From NCBI RefSeq assembly GCF_000689395.1, contig NZ_HG966617.1, positions 1,425,274-1,489,273 of the forward strand: a stretch of DNA of 64,000 nucleotides, in the 5' to 3' direction. The notes beneath the pieces are model-generated. The model had not been told where the DNA came from. It saw nothing but the letters and a program-made list of their open reading frames with translations, and did no database searches. A program made the translations under genes and the position numbers. Source of the stretch: Candidatus Phaeomarinobacter ectocarpi. Lineage in GTDB: Bacteria > Pseudomonadota > Alphaproteobacteria > CGMCC-115125. Shown here piece by piece: positions 56,977 to 64,000 of this stretch (the first letter of the stretch is position 1; each line of letters opens with the position of its first letter).

Positions 56977-57083
56977 ATGAAAAACTCCCAACAAGCCGCC
57001 AAAAAGGGGCGAAAACCTAATGAATTCAAGAGAACACTAGTGTTTCAGATGGTTTGCAGTGCGGCAACCTGCAAGGTCGCATG

Positions 57084-58166
57084 TCACCGCTGACGGTTAA
57101 CTGTGCTCTCGCCACCTGAAACAAGCGCATTATCAGCAAAAATCAAGGCGCGCTCAGGGGCTGCTGCGGCCCGAACACTGGTGCCCTCGGCCGGCAGCCA
57201 GGCACCGCGTACGCGAACGTGAACAAGGCCATCGTGACCGTCGACCTCAATCTCAATGAGGCTTTCCTCACCCAGCAAGCGGGCCCGGCGGACAATAGCC
57301 GCCACACCGACCCCGCCGCTGCCAAGTTCGATGGCGGTGGGACGCAGCACGATGTCTACTTGCGTGCCGTCGGCAATGTTTGGAGCTGGAAATGTCCCAA
57401 GCGGACAGGTGATGAGCCCACCTTCGACAGTGCCTGCGCAGCGGTTTACATCGCTGAAGAAGGCAGCGGCCTCCGCATCCACGGGCTGATAATAGAGCTC
57501 CTGTGGCGTGCCCACCTGCACCAGCTTTCCCTTGCGCAGGAGCGCGATGCGATCCGCCATGCGCATGGCTTCTTCCGGATCATGGGTCACCAGCAATGCG
57601 CTGGCACCTGACTGATCAATCAGTGACAGGGCTTCGTCCCGCACGCTGTCGCGTAAACGGTTGTCCAAGCCTGAGAACGGCTCATCCATCAGCATGATGC
57701 GCGGACCCGGTGCCATGGCACGAGCAAGCGCCACCCGCTGCTGCTCACCGCCTGACAGCACGCTGGGATACACGTGGGCGTAGCGTGTCATGCCGACGCC
57801 TTCCAGAGCCCGCAGCGCAATCGGCTCGCGTTCGTCCTTGGCCTGCTGGTGCAGACCGAACTTCACATTGTCCAGCACCGTGAGATGCGGAAACAGCGCA
57901 TAGTCCTGGAACATGAGGCCGACACCGCGTTTTTCCGGTGGCACAAACACGCCGGGTCCCGCCACGACTGTCTGGTCGATTTCAACGCGGCCGGTCGTCG
58001 GGCGCTCGACGCCTGCTGCGATGCGCAGCGTCGTTGTCTTGCCACACCCCGAAGGTCCAAGCAGACACACGACCTCGCCAGCGGCCACGTCCAGGGAGAG
58101 ATCCTGGAGTGCCAGCTGCACATCATATTGATGCGCGATGCCTTTGAAGGAGAGCCGAGCGGTCAT
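57084..58166 (-). CDS. ABC transporter ATP-binding protein (FbpC-like), orphan
   Basis: 360-aa ATPase of the CUT1/FbpC/PotA type. Walker A is GPSGCGKTTTLR, Q-loop MFQDYALFPHLTV, signature LSGGEQQRVALA, Walker B IMLMDEP, and switch LVTHDPEEAM. A C-terminal TOBE-like domain spans about 280-360. Such proteins power iron(III), polyamine or sugar importers, but no permease or binding protein is in this window. ATG 58166 and GTG 58175 are both possible; neither has a clear ribosome site. It sits between tatA and scpB. Confidence 0.85.
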   Translation of the reverse strand: MTARLSFKGIAHQYDVQLALQDLSLDVAAGEVVCLLGPSGCGKTTTLRIAAGVERPTTGRVEIDQTVVAGPGVFVPPEKRGVGLMFQDYALFPHLTVLDNVKFGLHQQAKDEREPIALRALEGVGMTRYAHVYPSVLSGGEQQRVALARAMAPGPRIMLMDEPFSGLDNRLRDSVRDEALSLIDQSGASALLVTHDPEEAMRMADRIALLRKGKLVQVGTPQELYYQPVDAEAAAFFSDVNRCAGTVEGGLITCPLGTFPAPNIADGTQVDIVLRPTAIELGSGGVGVAAIVRRARLLGEESLIEIEVDGHDGLVHVRVRGAWLPAEGTSVRAAAAPERALIFADNALVSGGESTVNRQR

Positions 58167-58208
58167 GGGGCGCACAATAGTCAGAATGCGCTCAAGTACA
58201 AATGCGGC

Positions 58209-59102
58209 TTATTCGCGATTTTCGTCGCTTTCGGGTTCTGCGGCTTCTGAAGTGGTCTCATCATCCGTCGACGCGACAGGTTCTGGAATGACTTCGTCAG
58301 ATGCTTCACCGATCAGCAGCTCTTCGCCGCTGTCGTCTTCGGCCAGCTCCTCTTCGTCTTTCGACAGCTGATCGTCGCCAGGTTGGGGCACGGAGAAGTC
58401 CGGTGGCAGACGCGCATCCAGCAATCCGGCTGCTTTAAGATCGTCCACGCCGGGAAGATCCCGCACACTTTCAAGGCCAAAGTGAACGAGGAAATCTTCA
58501 GAGGTGCCATATGTCAGTGGACGGCCCGGGGTTTTGCGGCGACCGCGCAGGCGTATCCAGCCGGTCTCCAGCAGCACGTCCAGCGTACCGGTGGACACGG
58601 ACACACCGCGAATTTCTTCGATTTCAGCGCGCGTCACCGGCTGGTGGTAGGCAATGATTGCCAGCGTTTCCATGGCAGGCCGCGACAGCTTCTTCATCTG
58701 GACGGCTTCACGCTGCAACAGGAAGGACAGGTCTTCAGCCGTCCGCATGAGCCATTTGCCGCCAACCGGCACCAGGTTGACGCCACGCGGTGCGTAGAAT
58801 GCCTGCAGCTCCGTCAGCAGCCCCGGCACATCCGTGCCCTCTGGAAGGCGCTGAGCCAGGCTTTTCACATCAAGCGGTTCTGAAGCAGCAAAAAGCAGCG
58901 CTTCGACCATCCGAAGTGTCTTGGCCCGGTTTTCATCAGAAATGCTGGCGACATTTGACGTGTCAGCGGCGTCCTCATTGGAGGCCTCTGCTTCTGAAGA
59001 CGCAGTGTCGGCTGCTTCGGTCTCAGAACCGACGGCCTCCTCCTCGATATCGTCTTCTTCGTGCATGTCGTGTTTTTCAGCCCTGCGCGGTGCGTTCGTC
59101 AT
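58209..59102 (-). CDS. scpB: Segregation and condensation protein B
   Basis: 297-aa kleisin-associated winged-helix protein of the SMC-ScpAB complex. ALLFAASEPLDVKSLAQRLP, the LSRPAMETLAIIAYHQPVTR block and RGRRKTPGRPLTYGTSEDFL are typical. Both ends carry long acidic extensions (about 14-58 and 245-297), more than in many ScpB. ATG 59102 overlaps the scpA stop (ATGA). Confidence 0.95.
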   Translation of the reverse strand: MTNAPRRAEKHDMHEEDDIEEEAVGSETEAADTASSEAEASNEDAADTSNVASISDENRAKTLRMVEALLFAASEPLDVKSLAQRLPEGTDVPGLLTELQAFYAPRGVNLVPVGGKWLMRTAEDLSFLLQREAVQMKKLSRPAMETLAIIAYHQPVTRAEIEEIRGVSVSTGTLDVLLETGWIRLRGRRKTPGRPLTYGTSEDFLVHFGLESVRDLPGVDDLKAAGLLDARLPPDFSVPQPGDDQLSKDEEELAEDDSGEELLIGEASDEVIPEPVASTDDETTSEAAEPESDENRE

Positions 59103-59968
59103 GAGGCGTTTCCGTTTGCTGCATCAACCGGCTCTTGCGGGTGTAGTCGTGGCCCTTGTGGTGATCCATCCCCAATTCGCCGTGCATAAAGCGGTGCGAA
59201 GGGGCTGGCCTGCCGGAGTTCAATCTTGCCGTGCTTTGCGAACTCAAGGCTTGCCGAAAACGTGCTGGCAATCCCGGACCGGCGATCCTTGCCTTCGGAA
59301 AACTCCGGCGGCACCAGGCTGTCGATCAGACCCCAGTCAATCAGCGTCCCCAGCATGCTCTCAAGTCGCGTCCGCGCCTCTTCAATAGTTAACACCGGCT
59401 GGCGGGCCATTTTAAGGCGGTCAATCTTCTGGACGGCGCGTTGCGTCGAATAGGCTTTCAGCAGGTCATAGATTTCAGCCGAGTACTGGCTTTTCTTGAT
59501 GACCCGGACGCCTTCAGGCATACCGCGGGCAAAGATATCGCGGCCCATCCGGTCGCGCGCCATCAGCTTGGCTGCGCTCTCGCGCATGGCTTCCAGGCGC
59601 TGCAGACGGAAAGCAAGCCGGGCTGCCATTTCCTCGGCGCTGGGTTCTTCGTCTTCTTCCGGTGGCGGCAGCAGCAGGCGGCTCTTGAGGAACGCAAGCC
59701 ACGACGCCATGACGAGATAGTCTGCTGCGAGTTCCAGCTCCAGCTTCTTGGCTTCTTCAACGAAAGCCAGATACTGCTCGGCAAGCTCAAGAATTGAGAT
59801 CTTGGCGAGATCGACTTTCTGGGACCGCGCTAGCGTCAGCAGCAGGTCCAGCGGGCCCTCAAAGCCATCCACATCAATGACCAGTGAGCGCGGATCCACA
59901 TCCGCACTGGATGCGTCGGTCTCGCGCGGGGCACCGCTTTCAAAATCGTAGACTTCGCCGGGGCTCAA
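59099..59968 (-). CDS. scpA: Segregation and condensation protein A
   Basis: 289-aa kleisin subunit that bridges SMC heads in chromosome folding. GFEGPLDLLLTLARSQKVDL is the N-terminal hallmark; LVMASWLAFLKSRLLLPP and a C-terminal winged helix follow. The only in-frame start before the core is TTG 59968, with no strong ribosome site. Coupled to scpB. Confidence 0.93.
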   Translation of the reverse strand: MSPGEVYDFESGAPRETDASSADVDPRSLVIDVDGFEGPLDLLLTLARSQKVDLAKISILELAEQYLAFVEEAKKLELELAADYLVMASWLAFLKSRLLLPPPEEDEEPSAEEMAARLAFRLQRLEAMRESAAKLMARDRMGRDIFARGMPEGVRVIKKSQYSAEIYDLLKAYSTQRAVQKIDRLKMARQPVLTIEEARTRLESMLGTLIDWGLIDSLVPPEFSEGKDRRSGIASTFSASLEFAKHGKIELRQASPFAPLYARRIGDGSPQGPRLHPQEPVDAANGNAS

Positions 59969-60042
59969 CTGATCAATTCCGTGTCCGGTGTGGGTTTGAA
60001 GTGGGTATGAAACTTCACCGTCTGCCTAGATGCAGGGCACCG

Positions 60043-61077
60043 TCAAGCACTTGCGCTGAGAAGTTCATCCCATCTCTGAACTGCGGCCGTAACCGATTCG
60101 TCACTGAAGGGTTTTCGGCGGGAAAGCGCCATTTCTGAACGCAGCACAGCCGGTGGAGAGAGGTTGGATGTCGCGGTTGCCACCGCTTCCATCTCGTCCA
60201 TGTGACCATTGCAGTGCAGCACCAGGTCACACCCTGCACCAATCGATTCGGTGACACGGCTTTCCATTGATCCACCAAGCGCCTTCATGGAGAGATCGTC
60301 CCCCATGAGTAGCCCATCAAATCCGATCTCCTCGCGGATAAGCCGAATGACGTCGCCGCTGGTCGTTGCCGGATTTTTGGGATCAAGGGCTGTAAAAACC
60401 ACATGCGCCGTCATACCCAAGGGCAGGTCAGCCAGCGACACGAACGGACGAAAATCGATCTCCCGCAGGCTCTCTGCAGAGGCATCGACAACCGGCAGGT
60501 CTTCGTGGCTATCAACCCCTGCCCGGCCATGACCGGGAATGTGCTTGAGAACAGGCAGCACACCCGCCTGTTCAAGCCCGGTCGCTGCCGCTCGGGCCAG
60601 CGCTATGACCTGCTCAGGCGTTTCGCCATAGGCACGGTCACCGATGATGTCATGAGCGCCAGGCTGCGGTACGTCAGCCAGCGGGACGCAGTCCACATCA
60701 ATGCCCAGTGACCGCAGCTCCTGACCAATCAGGAATGCGCCCAGCTCGCAGGCTTCAAGCCCTGCAGCCTTGTCCTGCTGAAAGAGGTCGCCATAGGTCC
60801 GCACAGGTGGATATTTGCGCCAGTGCGGCGGCTTAAGCCGCGCAACCCGACCGCCCTCCTGATCAATCAGGATCGGCGCATCGCGGCCAACGGTCTCCCT
60901 GAGCGACGCACAAAGGGCCGCCACCTGAGCCGGTGTATCCACATTGCGGGCAAAAAGGATGAATCCCCACGGGTTAGCATCCCGGAAGAACCGGATTTCT
61001 GCTTCTGTCAGCGTCAGTCCTTCGCAGCCGTAAATGGCAGCCTGGACCTGAAGCGCCTGAGCGCCGCCTTCCGCCAT
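60043..61077 (-). CDS. nagZ: Beta-N-acetylhexosaminidase NagZ
   Basis: 344-aa glycoside hydrolase family 3 enzyme that trims GlcNAc from 1,6-anhydro-MurNAc peptides in cell-wall recycling. KHIPGHGR, VDSHEDLP (catalytic His loop) and LLMGDDLSM (nucleophile Asp) are present. No signal peptide, so cytoplasmic. The start overlaps the SPOR gene stop (TAATG). Confidence 0.95.
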   Translation of the reverse strand: MAEGGAQALQVQAAIYGCEGLTLTEAEIRFFRDANPWGFILFARNVDTPAQVAALCASLRETVGRDAPILIDQEGGRVARLKPPHWRKYPPVRTYGDLFQQDKAAGLEACELGAFLIGQELRSLGIDVDCVPLADVPQPGAHDIIGDRAYGETPEQVIALARAAATGLEQAGVLPVLKHIPGHGRAGVDSHEDLPVVDASAESLREIDFRPFVSLADLPLGMTAHVVFTALDPKNPATTSGDVIRLIREEIGFDGLLMGDDLSMKALGGSMESRVTESIGAGCDLVLHCNGHMDEMEAVATATSNLSPPAVLRSEMALSRRKPFSDESVTAAVQRWDELLSASA

Positions 61078-61883
61078 TAGCGCTTGCGCACCAGGCAGTC
61101 GGTTCCAGCTGCTTTCAGGCTAGCACATGCTGTTTCAGCTGCACCCTTGGTCGCGTAGGTGGCAGCCCGCAGGCGATACCAGATACCCCGGTCGCCCAGG
61201 TCTGCCCGCTGAATGTCAGCCGTTGCAGCGGCAAGGATGCCCGCATGTTTGCGCTGCAGGCCGGCCCATTCGGTCTGAGCACGTGCCTGATCCCGGAAAG
61301 ACCCAATCTGAATGACCCAGCCGCCCGTTGATGCTGCAGGAGCCGTTGGCTGGGCAGCAGGTGCAGGCGTAGGTGCCGGAGTTGGTGCTGGTGTAGGCGC
61401 AACTGCGACCGGAGCAGCAGGCTCAGTTGCGGGAGGTGTAGCTTCAGCAGCAGGTGCCGGTGTCGGCGCTACAGGTGCGGTTGGAATGGTGCCAGGCTCT
61501 TCCGGCGGCGGCAGAAGGCGCTCTACGCCTGCTTCCACGTCGCCAGCGGTGCTGTCGCCATTGATCCGCTCAAATATCTCTTTGTCCTGATGGGGAATTT
61601 CCATTCCGCCCGGCTCCTGCGGAGCCACTTTTTCAGGCCCGCCGTCCGCACGCACAATTGGCGGCGCCGTGCGAATGCCTTCTTCGCGACCCTGCTGATA
61701 GGCGAAATAGACAACCCCAGCGAGGGCCGCCAGAACGGCCAGCACCACGATCAGCATCAGCCAGCCGCGGCCCGCAGGCTCGTCGTCTTCGTCTGTGGCA
61801 TCGTAGGTGTCCATTTCATCGACCATCACCGGGTCAAACGCGCTGCGCGCATACCGGTCATCATCTTGATCCATATTGGACAT
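61077..61883 (-). CDS. SPOR-domain membrane protein
   Basis: 268-aa bitopic protein: acidic cytoplasmic N-terminus (1-38), one membrane helix (about 40-62), a long Pro/Ala linker with TPAP repeats (about 135-185), and a periplasmic SPOR domain (about 188-268, GGWVIQIGSFRDQARAQTEW). SPOR domains bind denuded glycan at division sites. It lies between argS and nagZ, a conserved alphaproteobacterial position. Confidence 0.92.
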   Translation of the reverse strand: MSNMDQDDDRYARSAFDPVMVDEMDTYDATDEDDEPAGRGWLMLIVVLAVLAALAGVVYFAYQQGREEGIRTAPPIVRADGGPEKVAPQEPGGMEIPHQDKEIFERINGDSTAGDVEAGVERLLPPPEEPGTIPTAPVAPTPAPAAEATPPATEPAAPVAVAPTPAPTPAPTPAPAAQPTAPAASTGGWVIQIGSFRDQARAQTEWAGLQRKHAGILAAATADIQRADLGDRGIWYRLRAATYATKGAAETACASLKAAGTDCLVRKR

Positions 61884-61939
61884 GGGCCCTTGCCCCTCCT
61901 GATCCTGTTATCTGCGCAAATAGACCGCTTTCTGGCGGT

Positions 61940-63706
61940 CTAGCGCATTTCCTTAACGGGGGTGACGCCAAGTATTCCAAGCCCCGCGGCCAGCGTCAGC
62001 GCTACTGCGCGAATCAAAGCCAGCCGTGCCATGGTAACACCCGGTTGATCAGTGTGGATAAACCGCAACCGGGCGTCGTCCTTGCCTTTGTTCCACAGCG
62101 CGTGGAACCCGGCAGCCAGTTCCTGCAGGTAAAAGGCGACACGATGAGGCTCATGAGACAATGCCGCCTGCTCGACAAGCCGGGGGAACCCGGCCATCAG
62201 CTTGATGAGGGCCAGTTCGGCGTCATCGTCCAGCGCTGACAGGTCGGTTGTTGCCAGGGCCGCATCAGACAGGTCAGCATCCGGGAAATCATCACCCGCC
62301 AGCCGCAGTACGGAACAGATACGCGCATGGGCGTACTGTACGTAAAACACCGGATTGTCCTTCGACTGCTCCATCACAGCGGCAAAGTCGAAGTCCAGCG
62401 GTGCATCGTTCTTGCGCGTCAGCATCATGAACCGCACCACGTCGCGGCCCACTTCATCCACGACGTCGCGCAGGGTCACGAATTCACCGGAGCGCTTCGA
62501 CATCTTCACCGGCTCGCCAGCGCGGAACAGTTTCACCATCTGGCAGATCTTGACGTCCAGTGATCCTTCATTGTCCGACAGTGCTTTGACGGCAGCCTGC
62601 ATCCGCTTGATGTAGCCACCATGGTCAGCACCCCACACGTCAATCATCTCATTGAAGCCGCGCCGGTACTTGTCCAGGTGATAGGCAATGTCGGCGGCAA
62701 AATAAGTGTGCGTGCCGTCAGATTTTTTCAGAGCACGGTCAACGTCATCGCCAAACTCTGTCGCCTTGAAAAGTAGCTGTGGGCGCGCTTCCCAATCATC
62801 CGGCATCTTGCCTTTGGGTGGTTCCAGAACGCCGGTGTACAGCAGCCCTTTGTCCTCAAGCAGATCAATGGCTTCTGCGAGCTTCGAGCCCTGCTCATCT
62901 GACCGGCCAAGACCACGCTCGGAGAAAAACACCTCATGGTGAATGTCGAGGGCCGCGAGATCATCCCGGATCATCGCCATCATCGCGTCGATGGAGGCAT
63001 CCTTGACGATGGGAAGCCAAGCGGTCTCTTCCATGTCGATCAGGGTCTTGCCGTGTTCATCCGCCAGGGCCTTGCCAACCGGCACAAGATAGTCGCCGGG
63101 ATAAAGACCTTCAGGTATCTCACCGATGTTCTCACCAAGTGCTTCGCGATAGCGAAGGAAAGCCGAACGCGCCAGAACCTCGATCTGACCTCCGGCATCA
63201 TTGATGTAGTACTCGCGCGCTACGTCGTAGCCGGCCTTGTTGAGCAGGTTCGCCAGCGCGTCGCCGAAGATGGCGCCGCGGCAATGGCCCACATGCATCG
63301 GGCCGGTCGGGTTGGCGGAGACGTATTCCACATTCACTTTGCGCCCGCCGCCGACATCTGCGTCGCCGAACTTTTCACCTGCTTCGAGCACGCCCTTCAC
63401 CTGCGCACGCATGAGGTCTTCAGCCAGACGCAGATTGATGAAGCCCGGTCCGGCAACCTCTGCAGATGCGATGGATGGAGCAGACGTGATTTCTGCAGCA
63501 ATGGCATCCGCGATATCGCGCGGCTTCATCTTGGCCTGCTTGGCCAGAACCATGGCGGCGTTGGTCGCAATATCCCCATGCGACGGGTCGCGCGGCGGCT
63601 CAACCGTCACGTTGGCGAGGTCCAGACCGCCCGGAAGTGTACCGCCGGATGAGAGGGTCTCAAGCGTCTGCAAAAGGACGGCGCGGATATCGCTGAAAAG
63701 GTTCAT
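61940..63706 (-). CDS. argS: Arginyl-tRNA synthetase
   Basis: 588-aa class I synthetase. The HIGH-like motif is [12 protein letters not shown] and the KMSKS-like motif KMSKRSGEF. An N-terminal domain (1-about 110) binds the tRNA D-loop, and the C-terminal DALR domain the anticodon. ATG 63706 ([11 protein letters not shown]) fits the family start. Confidence 0.97.
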   Translation of the reverse strand: MNLFSDIRAVLLQTLETLSSGGTLPGGLDLANVTVEPPRDPSHGDIATNAAMVLAKQAKMKPRDIADAIAAEITSAPSIASAEVAGPGFINLRLAEDLMRAQVKGVLEAGEKFGDADVGGGRKVNVEYVSANPTGPMHVGHCRGAIFGDALANLLNKAGYDVAREYYINDAGGQIEVLARSAFLRYREALGENIGEIPEGLYPGDYLVPVGKALADEHGKTLIDMEETAWLPIVKDASIDAMMAMIRDDLAALDIHHEVFFSERGLGRSDEQGSKLAEAIDLLEDKGLLYTGVLEPPKGKMPDDWEARPQLLFKATEFGDDVDRALKKSDGTHTYFAADIAYHLDKYRRGFNEMIDVWGADHGGYIKRMQAAVKALSDNEGSLDVKICQMVKLFRAGEPVKMSKRSGEFVTLRDVVDEVGRDVVRFMMLTRKNDAPLDFDFAAVMEQSKDNPVFYVQYAHARICSVLRLAGDDFPDADLSDAALATTDLSALDDDAELALIKLMAGFPRLVEQAALSHEPHRVAFYLQELAAGFHALWNKGKDDARLRFIHTDQPGVTMARLALIRAVALTLAAGLGILGVTPVKEMR

Positions 63707-63790
63707 GTGTGTCGACGTCAAATGGAAGTGAGGAGGAAGCGCTCGATACACCCTTGAGCTCTGTTTGTCATGTCAGCGGGCTGGGGGCGT

Positions 63791-64000
63791 TTAGCGGAAA
63801 ATCGGATCGGGCTGGAACAATCGTCGGTGTTCCTCAATGGCGAAACGGTCGGTCATGCCTGCCACGTAGTCACAGACCGTTTCAGCGGTCTTCACCGTGC
63901 GCGGGCCGTCCGTCATGTCCTGCCACTCATTGGGCAGCAGGCTTGGCTCGTTGACTAGCAGTTCAAACACTTCGGTCATGACGCGTTTGGCCTTGCTCAT
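63791..64000 (-). CDS. dgt: Deoxyguanosinetriphosphate triphosphohydrolase-like, C-terminal part
   Basis: Last 69 residues of an HD-domain dNTPase; the gene runs off the right edge, so the start is not in the window. DGPRTVKTAETVCDYVAGMTDRFA is the conserved C-terminal helix of the dGTPase family. Its position next to argS-SPOR-nagZ-scpAB is typical of alphaproteobacteria. Confidence 0.88.
   Translation of the reverse strand: MSKAKRVMTEVFELLVNEPSLLPNEWQDMTDGPRTVKTAETVCDYVAGMTDRFAIEEHRRLFQPDPIFR

Noticed and set aside
61320-61480. Low-complexity tract resembling a microsatellite
   Set aside because: It is the in-frame Pro/Ala linker of the SPOR protein, with mixed codons.

Overview
This is a 64 kb stretch of a chromosome from an alphaproteobacterium, most likely of the Hyphomicrobiales (Parvibaculum-like). 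That placement is my inference. It rests on high G+C, the linked blocks tgt-queA-ppi-coaD-gyrA, tatABC-serS-surE-pcm-M23, yajC-secDF and scpAB-nagZ-SPOR-argS-dgt, an alphaproteobacterial LexA box (GTTC-N7-GTTC) and an alphaproteobacterial-type Zur box. The window is almost fully coding. No gap between genes exceeds 300 bases; the longest is about 292 bases upstream of gyrA. I saw no insertion sequence, phage, integrase, CRISPR array or rRNA. The only RNA gene found is tRNA-Lys(TTT).

Layout. 0-6.9 kb: a SPOR lipoprotein, an alpha/beta hydrolase, a fused Gfo/Idh/MocA dehydrogenase-aldo/keto reductase, an amidohydrolase, a glutathione S-transferase and a TetR regulator. 6.9-17.2 kb: a metal block with znuA divergent from zur-znuC-znuB over a perfect Zur palindrome, one NicO/ZevB-like transporter next to znuA, and a DUF1007-NicO pair resembling ZevAB. 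Between these lie an AbgT transporter, an aldehyde dehydrogenase and glutathione-dependent formaldehyde dehydrogenase. 17.4-19.4 kb: small proteins and tRNA-Lys. 19.5-26.4 kb: queuosine genes tgt-queA, two cyclophilins, coaD and gyrA. 26.7-30.1 kb: a PP2C-like phosphatase, a second TetR and a DUF2269/SDR-DoxX pair. 30.1-34.5 kb: ssb and a GNAT-uvrA pair that share a region with an SOS box. 34.6-43.3 kb: an accessory metabolic region with an alpha/beta hydrolase, an isonitrile-hydratase-like DJ-1 protein, a Tat-exported PhoD phosphatase, two tandem amidases, a DUF3179 protein and a small repeat protein. 43.5-64 kb: housekeeping genes trmFO, a phytoene-synthase-fold protein, sodB, secF-secD-yajC, a DUF815 ATPase, a LysM/M23 lipoprotein, pcm, surE, serS, tatCBA, an orphan ABC ATPase, scpB-scpA, nagZ, a SPOR protein, argS and the end of dgt.

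How the genes work together. Zinc supply is the clearest theme: Zur should repress both znuA and zur-znuCB, and the ZevAB-like proteins may add a second route. The Tat translocase in the window can export the PhoD phosphatase. SOS control probably covers ssb and the GNAT-uvrA unit. SurE, Pcm and the LysM/M23 lipoprotein form the familiar stationary-phase and envelope block.

Nothing here is clearly a wholly new system. The best leads are a TGT lacking three of four zinc ligands beside a zinc-uptake region, an SOS-linked acetyltransferase-uvrA unit whose UvrA has a long lysine-rich tail, the dehydrogenase-AKR fusion, two terminator-like hairpins that abut start codons, and several unassigned perfect palindromes in promoter regions.
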